DNA of 41,889 nt, from positions 1-41,889 of IMG/VR virus record IMGVR_UViG_3300031857_000434. One strand, given 5' to 3'. The position numbers and the translations under genes were made by a program. The DNA is from a virus. Of this stretch, positions 29,701 to 36,918 are shown in pieces. The notes below the pieces were generated by a model. That model did not search any database and was not told the origin of the DNA. It saw only the letters and a program-made list of their open reading frames with translations. Within the stretch, counting starts at the first letter, position 1, and every line of letters begins with the position of its first letter.

Positions 29701-30864
29701 GCGGTCGGCCGCGATGAGCTGGTCGGTTGGGATGAGCGATTGCTGACCCAAGGCGAGCAGGAAGCCGTACTCGCGAGCGGCGGCCTGGGTGTCACCGATG
29801 AGGCCGATGAGCTGAGAGCGCAGGAGCTCGAAGGATGCGGCGACCTGCACGCCACGCGGGGCGATCTTGCCCAGGCCGATGTAGAGGAGCGAGAACTGTG
29901 CGACCAGCGCGACGATGACCGGAAGCAAGATGGCGGCGGCGGCCGCGATGGCGGGCAGCGCACCACCGACGCCGGCAAGGGCACCGGAGGCTCGACCGCC
30001 TACTGCCGCGATCCCTGTCAAGGCGTTCTTGGCCTCGTCAGTCAGGCTCGCAACATCACCACCGGCAGCGACGTACCGCTGGGCCGCGATGCGGAGTTCG
30101 TTCTGACGGTTCGCCGCTTCTTGATTGGAGCGGGCGTAGTCGCGCGAGGCCGCCGACACGTTCTTGAAGTACCGCGCTAGGGCGGCCAGGCCATAGAAGT
30201 AGTTGCCCGATCGAGCAGCACCCAGGCCCACGAACAGCTCTTGTGCACCTTCGGTGGCGACCTTGCCACCGGACCCGCGACGCACGCCGGCCAGGCGCTC
30301 TTCGGCACGGCGCAGGTCATCGAGGGCCTGCTTCTGCTGCTTGAGGATGCCCAGGCGCCGGGCCTCTTGCTGGCGGGCCTGGCGGGCATTGAGCGCGTCC
30401 TGGGCCTTAGCCTCGCGCTGCTGGGCGCGAGCCACCTCCTCAACGGCCTTGGCCTGCTCACGAGCAGCCTTGGCGACCTCGGCACGGGCGCGAGCATCGG
30501 TCTGACGACCACGAATCGCGGAGTCTTGAGCGGCAACGGTCGCCAGGCGCGACTCGGCCCTGATCTGCTCCTGCACGACCTTGAGCTCGGCCTGGCGGGT
30601 GCGCGTAGCGGCCTGAGCCTGCGCGACCTGCACCTTGGCGGCCGCCTCGGTCTGGCGGGCCTGAGCGACCGACGCGGTCGCAATGGCCTTGTAGCCGCCC
30701 TCAAGCGTCTTGAGTTCGCGCAGGAGAACGCGCGAGGAATCCCCGATGATCTTCTCGGGGTCGACGGCACGACCGAACTCCCGACCGAGGCGCTTGAGTG
30801 CGCGCTCAGCCTGGTCGGTTTGGAGCTTGACCTGAATGAACAGGCCACCGGCCGTGCTAGGCAA
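26698..30864 (-). CDS. Tape measure protein
   Basis: 1388 aa, the longest gene. Start TTG at 30864 with AGGAGG 5 nt upstream, overlapping the end of the frameshifted chaperone. The N-terminal 220 residues are a charged Ala-rich coiled coil (VAQARQTEAAAKVQVAQAQAATRTRQAEL). Hydrophobic segments occur in ALPAIAAAAAILLPVIVALVAQFSLL and around 590-690. The C-terminus has long helices and Gly/Pro turns. At roughly 0.15 nm per residue it predicts a tail of about 200 nm. It sets tail length and helps DNA entry. Confidence 0.92.
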   Translation of the reverse strand: MPSTAGGLFIQVKLQTDQAERALKRLGREFGRAVDPEKIIGDSSRVLLRELKTLEGGYKAIATASVAQARQTEAAAKVQVAQAQAATRTRQAELKVVQEQIRAESRLATVAAQDSAIRGRQTDARARAEVAKAAREQAKAVEEVARAQQREAKAQDALNARQARQQEARRLGILKQQKQALDDLRRAEERLAGVRRGSGGKVATEGAQELFVGLGAARSGNYFYGLAALARYFKNVSAASRDYARSNQEAANRQNELRIAAQRYVAAGGDVASLTDEAKNALTGIAAVGGRASGALAGVGGALPAIAAAAAILLPVIVALVAQFSLLYIGLGKIAPRGVQVAASFELLRSQLIGLIGDTQAAAREYGFLLALGQQSLIPTDQLIAADRALVSFGVTNQRIRTNLVKFISDFGTATGATQVQIDNLAFALGQVASTGKVTAQDLRQFGNAGVNVALVVDQIGKNTQQSSAKVREGLSAGTISAEEFYKALIQINDVRFAPAAVEAAKTTTGLFQNLKDTIKTLLGETFRQLGVLDPIREFLLFLTTWVKNNKDLFVPIAAAVRDFFNALVGGAAAKGSEFTGIMNALAFVLRVAIPAAIRIATAFVTGLRLSFLAVWPVIRIVIATTIGLFRSLVTSVQGASQGSGNGLSILLQVSTAVFGGIIAGIGVLIAGFFTLQAVVIGVVKAIRAALTLDFQGVANAVNGIGTAISNGFKASTAIVSTYIQAVKDAGNVKLPKPMQFGEQQGQGAVNASKPGPDVDTKAAEEAAKRIAEARNSLYELLRSLFGQPSDALKGLYGDANKFTATVDSIVSTATRLRDAIRQAAPGARGKEIALFIDEQTKRLIILARRRERVAKQLEAAQKRLDDLVAARADLAKQIKDSARSFVNSLSLGEETVNTFRRIDAVGSFITTEKKQTKSFVQSMRDRLAEYRKFMANIRKLQKAGLDPKLVRDFIEAGPEAAGDAVGQLAGAGQDTIDEVNAIQSELNRESSKFAEKQADIYYKTGIDNAQAQVDGLKSQIAVIDQTAKDIAQTIIDAVAPYAKKSKQAGVDIATGLDDGLGDGSALGAGWADDVISSIGNGLDFSGLTGSLTDALKGIEDQFKDAGPTKEIEAQVKRKVTDLLKNAIRNPIFAAISPVGFLLGQLYGLFNTKFPPGTPLRTKVTTMLKNAVQNPIFLAISPVGGLLGQLYRLFSSKLPSGETIRKRISDAWRPALSWLDTFLRNGLPGVFGRLTSGLPGYTRTRDALFGFFAAFRDVFNRVVALWNRIDFTIVVDVPSWFSFLPPPVNALAGRRYTSPDLFPDVSYLAKGGLVTSPTLAMVGEKPGVSEAVIPLNRAGLEDAFGGALGLGDPTVNVYLDGELVRGVARVEIQQNERARAQRLTGGRR

Positions 30865-31180
30865 CCGACCCTCCTGTTCGTCGCGCCGCCTCCTGCGGGG
30901 AGACGACGGGTGCCTCCGGCTTGGGGGCGTTAGGCCGCGGAATCTGCAGCGGCTTGACGTCCACCTTCCGTTTCGAGTTGGCCTGCACGGTCACGATGTA
31001 GAGGGCGTTGAGCTGTTCCGCCGTGATCGCCAGCAACTCGTCGGTTTGTGTCCACGCCTCGACCTTGAGCCGCTCGGTGACCGCTTTCGCGGTCTCGGTG
31101 AACAGCGCAAGGTCGAGGTCGAGGAGGTCTGCTGGTGAGCAACCGAGGTGCGCCGAAAGGCGCGCAACGGCTACTCGGTA
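30857..31180 (-). CDS. Tail assembly chaperone, -1 frameshift extension
   Basis: The reading frame after the first chaperone has no start codon of its own and begins just after a TGA at about 31201-31199. It encodes VARLSAHLGCSPADLLDLDL, AKAVTERLKVEAWTQTDELL and ITAEQLNALYIVTVQANSKR, and ends at TAG 30857 inside the tape-measure start. It is reachable only by a -1 shift in the 30-nt window 31200-31171; GGTCCCT at 31186-31180 is the best candidate. This gives the long G-T chaperone fusion known from lambda and most siphoviruses. Confidence 0.75.
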   Translation of the reverse strand, partial: YRVAVARLSAHLGCSPADLLDLDLALFTETAKAVTERLKVEAWTQTDELLAITAEQLNALYIVTVQANSKRKVDVKPLQIPRPNAPKPEAPVVSPQEAARRTGGSVA

Positions 31181-31482
31181 GGGACCGCCGTGGCGGCCTC
31201 ACCATCGACCGAAGGGGCTCCTTCGGTCGCCTGCTGCTCGTCGCCGTCGGTCTCGATCTCATCGACCGTTCGCAGCCAAGCCGTGTAGGCCTTGTCGTCG
31301 AACGTCTCGATGTCCTTGCACGCGATGTAGGGCAGCTTGAACGCATTGCGCGACGTGGCCTTGTCCTCGTCGAGCGCGCTGCCTCCCATCGCGTCCTCGA
31401 GTGCGATGAGGTGACGAGGCTTGACCTTGACCTTGTCGACGTTGCCGTCCTCGTAAGTGACGGTGTAGATGAGCGTTGCCAT
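31171..31482 (-). CDS. Tail assembly chaperone, short form
   Basis: 103 aa starting MATLIYTVTYEDGNVDKVKVKPRHLIALED, an immunoglobulin-free gpG-like chaperone, ending in an acidic, Ala/Thr-rich linker (DGDEQQATEGAPSVDGEAATAVPTE) as expected before the shift site. Placed between major tail protein and tape measure. It likely coats the tape measure during tail assembly. The 53-bp gap to the major tail gene holds no gene. Confidence 0.85.
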   Translation of the reverse strand: MATLIYTVTYEDGNVDKVKVKPRHLIALEDAMGGSALDEDKATSRNAFKLPYIACKDIETFDDKAYTAWLRTVDEIETDGDEQQATEGAPSVDGEAATAVPTE

Positions 31483-31535
31483 GCCGGTCTCGCTTTCTGT
31501 GCTCCCGTTGAGTGATGCAGGGTGATGTCAGCGGC

Positions 31536-32078
31536 TCAGGAGCCGGTGACGAGGTTGGCCGTGTCGTCGCTAAACAGCTTCCAGCGCGGGTCGGACGACA
31601 GGACGCCGAGCGTCAGCTCGTAGCCGATCGCGTCGGTGCGGGTCAGGTTGAACGCGACATCGCCCTCGACCTGAACGCGCGGGAAGTAGTAGCGGTAGTG
31701 CACGTCGTTGTCGGTGAAGTCGACGACGAGCGAGCGGATCGCGTTCTCGCCCTCCTCCGGCGGGGTGTAGTTGCCGGAGATCACCGTGCCGCCACCGAAC
31801 GCCACGAGGAGCGTGTTGGTCTTGGTCTCGATGAGCGTGGTCTGCAAGGTGAGGTTCTCGCTGTTGGTCACGACGCGGACCTTGGAGCCCTGCCATGCGT
31901 CGATCTGATTCGTGTCGCGGCTGACGTTGAACTGCACGCCATCGGGCGAGGTGTAACCCAAGCCCTTCCACGCGCCCGGAAGCGCGGTCGTCGCGTCGGT
32001 CGGTGCCGTCGTTGCGACGGGCGCGAAGTAGACCTCCCCGGTCCCTGCGACGCGCACCGCCTCGGGAGTGAGAGTCAT
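31536..32078 (-). CDS. Major tail tube protein
   Basis: 180 aa. MTLTPEAVRVAGTGEVYFAPVATTAPTDATTALPGAWKGLGYTSPDGV, followed by beta strands (SENLTLQTTLIETKTNTLLVAFGG) and YYFPRVQVEGDVAFNLTRTDAIGYELTLGVL, is the usual siphovirus tail tube pattern. It lies between the tail terminator and chaperones in the conserved order. No C-terminal Ig-like domain. Confidence 0.88.
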   Translation of the reverse strand: MTLTPEAVRVAGTGEVYFAPVATTAPTDATTALPGAWKGLGYTSPDGVQFNVSRDTNQIDAWQGSKVRVVTNSENLTLQTTLIETKTNTLLVAFGGGTVISGNYTPPEEGENAIRSLVVDFTDNDVHYRYYFPRVQVEGDVAFNLTRTDAIGYELTLGVLSSDPRWKLFSDDTANLVTGS

Positions 32079-32497
32079 GAGACTCCTCCTGTTCCTTGAG
32101 GGGTTGACCTGGCCGTCATCGAGACGGACAGAACCCAGCGCGGGTGCGCCGGGGAGAGTGAGTCGTCGGGGGCCGACCGCAGAGCGGTCACGTCCGACGT
32201 GGCGACGGTGACGAACCCATCGCTGGGGGTGGAACGGGCAAGGTCGGCAACCTTGTCGACGATCTCGACGGTGTCGGCGAAGGAGTCCTCAGCGCCAATG
32301 ACGTCGATCTGCATGGCGTAGTCGTGCCAACCAGGGACGCCGGCAACTACCGGAGTCGCCTCAAGGGACCGGACCAGTACGGCCGGGTAGGTGACGTCGG
32401 TCGGCAGCATGTCGGCGTAGACGGCGTCGTCGACATCGACCATGAGGTCGGTGCTGTCGCGAAGGTGGGCGGTCAGGTGCCCGGCCATGTCGATCAT
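32075..32497 (-). CDS. Tail terminator
   Basis: 140 aa. Contains YADMLPTDVTYPAVLVRSLEATPVVAGVPGWHDYAMQIDVIGAEDSFADTVEIVDKVADLA, typical of lambda gpU/HK97 gp10-position tail terminators (small alpha/beta protein, input strand then helix). Its place directly before the tail tube gene in transcript order supports this. Overlaps both neighbours by 4 bp. Confidence 0.75.
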   Translation of the reverse strand: MIDMAGHLTAHLRDSTDLMVDVDDAVYADMLPTDVTYPAVLVRSLEATPVVAGVPGWHDYAMQIDVIGAEDSFADTVEIVDKVADLARSTPSDGFVTVATSDVTALRSAPDDSLSPAHPRWVLSVSMTARSTPQGTGGVS

Positions 32498-32952
32498 CGG
32501 CGCGACCTCCGCTTACGGGGTCGTGCGGCCGCCACGGTCTCGGCGGCGGCCTTGATCGGGTCACCGGCATCGACGACGCCGCGCACACCGCGACGACGAC
32601 GGAGCTGGTCGAAGGCAGCGCCCAGGGGGCGGGTCGGCACCCGACTCAGGCTCCCGACCTCCTGCTGGCTCGCAAAGCGGGAGTTGTTCACGATCAGCGC
32701 GACCGGGATCGACAGCTTGCGCGACAGGCTCGACTTGATCTGCCCGGACTCGAGCGGGAACCGACGAGCCGGGCGGTTGACGATGAACTTCTTGGCCGAC
32801 GGCGTCACGCGGGCGCGGGCGATGGCGGCACCTTCACGGGCCAGTCGGTCGACAGCCGGGGCGCCGGCCTCCATAAACACGTCAGAGACAGCCTGGGTGT
32901 TGAGCACCAGGACGGCTCCGGTCGAGGGATCGCGGTAGCGCCATTCACTCAT
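32494..32952 (-). CDS. Tail completion / HK97 gp10-like protein
   Basis: 152 aa. A helical N-terminus (TQAVSDVFMEAGAPAVDRLAREGAAIARARV) followed by TGxL-like SGQIKSSLSRKLSIPVALIVNNSRFA and a basic C-terminus (RPRKRRSRR) fits the HK97 gp10 family position between head closure and tail terminator. It connects tail to head. The assignment rests on order and pattern. Confidence 0.7.
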   Translation of the reverse strand: MSEWRYRDPSTGAVLVLNTQAVSDVFMEAGAPAVDRLAREGAAIARARVTPSAKKFIVNRPARRFPLESGQIKSSLSRKLSIPVALIVNNSRFASQQEVGSLSRVPTRPLGAAFDQLRRRRGVRGVVDAGDPIKAAAETVAAARPRKRRSRR

Positions 32953-33281
32953 CGCTCAGCCCTCCGCGCCTTGACTTCGAGGTGGTGAGCGCTGCCGCGA
33001 CGGTGATTCCATGCCGCAAACGGCTCGCTAATGACCTCGTAGCGCGCACCGTCAATTTCGACGAAGTCGCCAGGGGCGATCTCGGTCGTCGGGTCGAGGT
33101 AGACGCTGACCTCATCGACGATGACCAGGCCACCGTCGAAGGAGTCGGCCGATCGCGAGTGCGAGATGCCGCCCAGCACCTCGGTCTCGGCAATCGTGGC
33201 TGTCGGGCGGCCGGCACCGTCAGGGGCGCCAACCGTCCGACGGTGAATCGTCATTGGCTTGGTCAGGAGACGGAGGCTCAT
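32949..33281 (-). CDS. Head closure protein
   Basis: 110 aa (LLTKPMTIHRRTVGAPDGAGRPTATIAETEVLGG..APGDFVEIDGARYEVISEPFAAWNHR): a small beta-barrel pattern typical of SPP1 gp16/HK97 stopper-type proteins. It lies between the adaptor and the gp10-like gene. The phrase DFVEIDGARYEVISEP is characteristic of this group. Confidence 0.75.
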   Translation of the reverse strand: MSLRLLTKPMTIHRRTVGAPDGAGRPTATIAETEVLGGISHSRSADSFDGGLVIVDEVSVYLDPTTEIAPGDFVEIDGARYEVISEPFAAWNHRRGSAHHLEVKARRAER

Positions 33282-33709
33282 ACGACCTCGCCCTCCTCGT
33301 CGTCATCGTCGACAAACGGCCAGTAGGACGCTGCGCCGACGTCGACACCGTCGAGAGCGAGCGGAGTACGAACGGAGTAGGAGCGGATCGCGAGCCCTTC
33401 GAGCAGGTGCTCAACGGTCGAGATGTCCATGACGCCGCCAGGGCGGGAGAACTCGACGCGGTAGTCACCGATCTGCTCGGCCTTGACGACCGACTCATCG
33501 CCCGGCGCGTTGAGCGCCGAGAGGACGAGCTGGCAGACGGCTTGCTTGGCCTTGGCAGGGGCGTTCTCGGGGGTGTAGGCGGTGCCCACCTCCTCGCGAA
33601 CAAGGTCCGAGGCGATCTCAATGAGCGCCTCACAGCGCGCTTCGTCACCCTCGGCGACCTCGGAACCCGAGATCGTCTCGACGTAGGCAACATCGATCAG
33701 ACCGGCCAC
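33278..33709 (-). CDS. Head-tail adaptor (gp6/gp15-like)
   Basis: 143 aa. MAGLIDVAYVETISGSEVAEGDEARCEALIEIASDLVREEVG, then KAKQAVCQLVLSAL and YRVEFSRPGGVMD, match the all-helical connector protein that attaches below the portal. First gene after the capsid gene and its hairpin; acidic C-terminus. Confidence 0.75.
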   Translation of the reverse strand: MAGLIDVAYVETISGSEVAEGDEARCEALIEIASDLVREEVGTAYTPENAPAKAKQAVCQLVLSALNAPGDESVVKAEQIGDYRVEFSRPGGVMDISTVEHLLEGLAIRSYSVRTPLALDGVDVGAASYWPFVDDDDEEGEVV

Positions 33710-33729
33710 GACCCGCTCCTAACTCGGTG

Positions 33730-33772
33730 GACAGCGGGGGTCCGCACGGGAGCCACACGGCCCCCCGCTGTC
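33730..33772 (-). terminator. Hairpin after major capsid gene
   Basis: GACAGCGGGGG (33730-33740) pairs with CCCCCGCTGTC (33762-33772) as an 11-bp perfect stem with a 21-nt loop, 20 bp past the capsid stop. It fills most of the 82-bp gap before the adaptor gene and probably lowers transcription of genes after the capsid, or protects the capsid mRNA 3' end. Confidence 0.65.
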
Positions 33773-33791
33773 GTCCTTAGAGACGGGGCGG

Positions 33792-34733
33792 TCAGGAGCC
33801 CGATCCGGCCGCCTGCAGCACCGCGTAGGGCAGCGGCTCGTCGTTGAGAGCGGTGGCGTTGGTCGCCGTCTCCCAACCAAGACGCATCTTCACGCGGAGA
33901 GCGACCATGTCGCGCTCGGCGAGGTTGATCGCGTCCGAGCCGGTGCCCAGCGTGGCCTCGGTGAGCAGCTTGTAGCTCATGTCCGAGCGCAGGGCCATGA
34001 TGACCTTGCTGCGGTCGACGGCCAGCGCGAGCGCCTCGTCGTCGTCCCACACGCCGTTGCGGACGATCTCGATGTCCGCGCCGTAGATGCCCTCGGAGCC
34101 GTTGCCGCGCTTGACGTCGGCGTACAGGAACGCGCCGTCGTCGCCACGCAGGCCGCGGAGCTTGGACCGCATACGCGGGCCGGCCATGACCGTCGTCACG
34201 TCGTTGCCGTCAGCCTCGACGAACTCAAAGGCCTCGTTGAAGCCGTCGGCGATGTCGACGCCGGAGCCCAGCTCGGCCACCGCACCAGCGGTGATCGCGT
34301 CGGGGATCAGACCCGCACGCCACGAGGCCGGCTTGCCGGTGCCGTAGAGGACGGCGTCGTCGATGACCTGGCCGAAGGCCTGGCCGACGAGGGGGCGAAT
34401 CTGGCCCCACAGGTCGACGGTCGCGTCCTCGAGGACGTTCTCGTGAATCGGGATGATGACCGCGATTTCCTCGGCGGTGATGACCTTGTTGGCCCATTGA
34501 ACCTTCGACTTCGGCTTGACGCCTGTGCCGGAGGTCGGATCTTCGGTCACAAATCCGGCCTGGGGCAGCGCCGACAGGACCGGGAAGCGGTTGACCTTCG
34601 TACCGATCCGAATGGACGGGAAGGCTCGCAGGCACGCGCTGTTCTCAGCGATGACCTGCAGGAAGTCGTTGGAGTAAACCTCGGGGATGACCCCGGCGAC
34701 GTCGGAACGTCCGATGTTGCTGGCAACAGCCAT
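33792..34733 (-). CDS. Major capsid protein (HK97 fold)
   Basis: 313 aa. The start at 34733 (MAVASNIGRSDVAGVIPEVYSNDFLQVIAENSACLRAF) has GAGGTG 4 nt upstream; an ATG at 34748 is less likely. SIRIGTKVNRFPVLSALPQAGFVTED, KVQWANKVITAEEIAVIIPIHENVLED and the C-terminal MALRSDMSYKLLTEATLGTG..ERDMVALRVKMRLGWETA are typical of phage major capsid proteins. No delta/protease domain and no upstream protease gene, so assembly relies on the separate scaffold. It is preceded by its own promoter. Confidence 0.9.
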   Translation of the reverse strand: MAVASNIGRSDVAGVIPEVYSNDFLQVIAENSACLRAFPSIRIGTKVNRFPVLSALPQAGFVTEDPTSGTGVKPKSKVQWANKVITAEEIAVIIPIHENVLEDATVDLWGQIRPLVGQAFGQVIDDAVLYGTGKPASWRAGLIPDAITAGAVAELGSGVDIADGFNEAFEFVEADGNDVTTVMAGPRMRSKLRGLRGDDGAFLYADVKRGNGSEGIYGADIEIVRNGVWDDDEALALAVDRSKVIMALRSDMSYKLLTEATLGTGSDAINLAERDMVALRVKMRLGWETATNATALNDEPLPYAVLQAAGSGS

Positions 34734-34842
34734 GATGCACCTCGGCAAAGTGAAGGGATGGGGTTTCCGTTCACCGCTGAGGCATCACGCCGACGCGGGC
34801 AATGGCAGGGGGCCGCATCACGCGACACGTCTGCCTGGTCAA

Positions 34843-34872
34843 AGGGTACACCTTGGGCAAATGACTATGCAA
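34843..34872 (-). promoter_or_regulatory. Capsid promoter with operator-like site
   Basis: On the minus strand TTGCAT (34872-34867), an 18-bp spacer and TACCCT (34848-34843) form a promoter in the 131-bp gap before the capsid gene. Its spacer contains TGCCCAAGGT (34859-34850), identical over 10 bp to one half of the repressor-promoter operator, then GTACCC. So the capsid gene may get extra transcripts and may be shut by the repressor in the lysogen. The -35 lies within the 3' end of the glycosyltransferase gene. Confidence 0.5.
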
Positions 34873-35827
34873 GCCCCTCGAGCATCGAAACCCAAGAATC
34901 GAGATCGACGCGCGAACGGGCCGCTAGGTACTCACCTCGAGCGGACGCTGCAGCGGCCGCGCGGGCGTACCCCTCCGGGTCGTCCAGCTCGGCGAGTACA
35001 TCGAGCCAGCCGTCGATGTTCTCGTGGTCGACATAGGACGCGCCGGAAGGTCCGAGCGCGTCGAGCAGACCTGGCAGGCCAGAGGCGATGACCGGGATGC
35101 CGTGCAGGCACGCCTCGGCCGCCACCAGGCCGTAGGTCTCAAGATGGCTCGGCATGAGGATGACCCGGCTCATCGCGTAGACCAGGCCCATGTCCTCGGT
35201 CTGACCCATGATCGTCACGTTGGGCAGCCGACGACGCTCCTGCTCGCCGTAGCCGCCCAGGACGCCGAGAAAGTGCAGGTCGGGACGGGCCTGCGCCAGC
35301 GCGTAGAAGGTCTCGACTCCCTTGGCGGGCGACAGGTTGACCAGCGTGACGAAGTGCCGACCGAGCGGAGCTGATGGCGGCCGCGTCCACGCCGGCAGAC
35401 TTGGAGGCCGGATCAGTCGCACGTCGGCCTCGGGATGCAGCCGTTTGAGCGCGTCCTGGGTCGGGATCGCGTTGGCGATTGTGATGTCGGGCCGGAACCG
35501 CCGAATCTCCTCGAGCGTGGGCTCGTTGAGATTGTGAACGATCCCGACGTAGGGCACACCCAGGGCCGAAGCTCGGCTACTGACGAAGTGCGCGATCTCG
35601 GGGTGCGAGATCAGGGCGTTCGTCGAGAACAGGTCACCCCGCGACACGTTCAAGCGCCGCGGGACGACCCGTACTCCGTTCCGGGTGAACTCGTGCCTGG
35701 TCGCCTGGGCCAGCACCTTGACCTCGTGCCCTGCATCGACCAGAGCCTCGAGCAGCCGCGAGGTCATCATCTCTCCACCGAGCAGGCGCAACGGCGGGTA
35801 GGAGTGCAGGTAGGCCAGGAACCTCAT
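34865..35827 (-). CDS. GT-B fold glycosyltransferase (GT4-like)
   Basis: 320 aa from ATG at 35827 (ATGA overlap with the upstream stop). The N-terminus MRFLAYLHSYPPLRLLGGEMMTSRLLEAL and the donor-site motif HLETYGLVAAEACLHGIPVIAS (E-x7-E type, about 237-258) mark a retaining GT4 enzyme using a nucleotide sugar. It sits inside the head operon between scaffold-region genes and the capsid gene, an uncommon site. It could glycosylate a virion protein; the acceptor is not known. Confidence 0.85.
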   Translation of the reverse strand: MRFLAYLHSYPPLRLLGGEMMTSRLLEALVDAGHEVKVLAQATRHEFTRNGVRVVPRRLNVSRGDLFSTNALISHPEIAHFVSSRASALGVPYVGIVHNLNEPTLEEIRRFRPDITIANAIPTQDALKRLHPEADVRLIRPPSLPAWTRPPSAPLGRHFVTLVNLSPAKGVETFYALAQARPDLHFLGVLGGYGEQERRRLPNVTIMGQTEDMGLVYAMSRVILMPSHLETYGLVAAEACLHGIPVIASGLPGLLDALGPSGASYVDHENIDGWLDVLAELDDPEGYARAAAAASARGEYLAARSRVDLDSWVSMLEGLA

Positions 35828-36183
35828 GCCCCGAACCGTTCGACGATCTGAGCCTTGGTCAGGCCCTCGATTTCCTCGCGGGAGATGTCCTCGGTCGCCA
35901 GCACGAACTCGACCCAAGTGGCCTTGCTCGCCGAAGCGGCCGGCACCGGGACCATCTCGGGGTCAGCCGGCACAACCGGGAACGTGCTCCCGCTGGCGAC
36001 CTGGGTGAGCAGGTCGCCGAGCGGGACGGCGTCGGCCGGCACGAACTCACCGACCAGGGCGCTTGCGGCAGCATCGGCCGGTTCCCACCCGATGAGAATG
36101 CCGCCGACACGGGCCTTGGGGCGCTTGTGGGCCTGACGGGTTGTTCCGTCGACCGGGGAGCGCCACAGGGGTGCGGTGCTCAT
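35824..36183 (-). CDS. Unknown head-operon protein with SAP-like C-terminus
   Basis: 119 aa. The first 100 residues are Pro/Ala-rich with no clear fold (VGGILIGWEPADAAASALVGEFVP). The C-terminus EFVLATEDISREEIEGLTKAQIVERFGA looks like a short SAP/Rho-N type helix-extended-helix module, which often binds nucleic acid. It overlaps the scaffold stop and the glycosyltransferase start by 4 bp. Confidence 0.6.
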   Translation of the reverse strand: MSTAPLWRSPVDGTTRQAHKRPKARVGGILIGWEPADAAASALVGEFVPADAVPLGDLLTQVASGSTFPVVPADPEMVPVPAASASKATWVEFVLATEDISREEIEGLTKAQIVERFGA

Positions 36184-36824
36184 GCCGACTTCACGACCTG
36201 GCGAATCCAGTCGCCGCCCGTGGCCGGGGTGCCTGAGCTCTGCGGACCCTGTTCCATCGAGGGGACCGTCTTGCGGAGCAGGTAGTTCTTCTCCTCGGCC
36301 AGCTTCTTCACGGCAGCCTCGACCGCCGACACGTCGGTCAGGTCGGCGAGGTCGCCCACGAGGTTGACCGCGTCCTTGGGGTCGGCGAACCCGGCGGCAG
36401 CCGCGGCCGCGACGACCTGCGACTTGGTCAGCTCGACCCGCATCTCGGCCTCGACTTCGGCGCGGGTCTCGGCCCGGATCGCCTCGGGGTCGACCGGCGG
36501 GGTCTGCTCACCCTCGGGGTCGGCTGCCGGTGTCGGTGCCTTGGGCGTCTTGCGGACCTGCTGGCGCAGCGAGGACAGCGACGAAAGCAGCTTGACGTGG
36601 TCGGCGACATTGATCGTGCCGTCCTCGCTGGGGGTGATGCCGTGCTCGGCCAGAACCGCGCGCTGCTCGTCGGACAACTCGACCGCCGGGGGCGTTTCGA
36701 TCGGAGTCTCCGGCTGTGGGGCGAACGGGTTGTTCGGCGGGGTGGGGTTTCCGTCGGCGCCTTCGACGGCCGGGGCGAACGGGTTGCTGGGCGGCGCTTC
36801 GGGGGTGGGGGTCTGCTCGGACAT
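36180..36824 (-). CDS. Scaffolding protein
   Basis: 214 aa from ATG at 36824 (AGAAGG 6 nt upstream). The N-terminus is Pro-rich and disordered, with two NPFAP segments (SNPFAPAVEG and NNPFAPQPE). The centre is a charged coiled coil (AIRAETRAEVEAEMRVELTKSQVVAAAAAAGF), and VNLVGDLADLTDVSAVEAAVKKLAEEKNYLLRK is the usual C-terminal part of actinophage scaffolds. Position between portal/MuF and capsid supports it. Leader 36825-36914 has inverted repeats at 36855-36868 and 36901-36918. Confidence 0.85.
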   Translation of the reverse strand: MSEQTPTPEAPPSNPFAPAVEGADGNPTPPNNPFAPQPETPIETPPAVELSDEQRAVLAEHGITPSEDGTINVADHVKLLSSLSSLRQQVRKTPKAPTPAADPEGEQTPPVDPEAIRAETRAEVEAEMRVELTKSQVVAAAAAAGFADPKDAVNLVGDLADLTDVSAVEAAVKKLAEEKNYLLRKTVPSMEQGPQSSGTPATGGDWIRQVVKSA

Positions 36825-36854
36825 ACGAATCCTTCTTCCTGTCTCCCGTTTCCA

Positions 36855-36868
36855 CATTCGGTCGAATG
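36855..36868. repeat. Inverted repeat in scaffold leader
   Basis: CATTCG-GT-CGAATG, a perfect 6-2-6 inverted repeat 31 bp upstream of the scaffold start codon. It may be an operator or an mRNA leader hairpin. Confidence 0.5.
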
Positions 36869-36900
36869 CGGAGTTGCTCTAGCTCGCGCCAGAGGTGCTT

Positions 36901-36918
36901 AGTTAGGGTCGCCTAACT
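36901..36918. repeat. Inverted repeat next to duplicated element B
   Basis: AGTTAGG-gtcg-CCTAACT is a perfect 7-4-7 inverted repeat whose right arm runs into the start of element B (AACTGCGG). Not present at copy A. Possible operator or small terminator for leftward transcripts. Confidence 0.55.

Noticed and set aside
27721-30180. 819-aa ORF on the + strand
   Set aside because: It is antisense to the tape measure gene. Long opposite-strand ORFs are expected in high-GC coding sequence with regular codon usage; there is no ribosome-binding site or recognisable domain.
30930-31346. 138-aa minus ORF at the tail chaperone locus
   Set aside because: It is in the third frame, Arg/Pro-rich and without a fold. 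The real -1 extension runs in another frame and ends at 30857.
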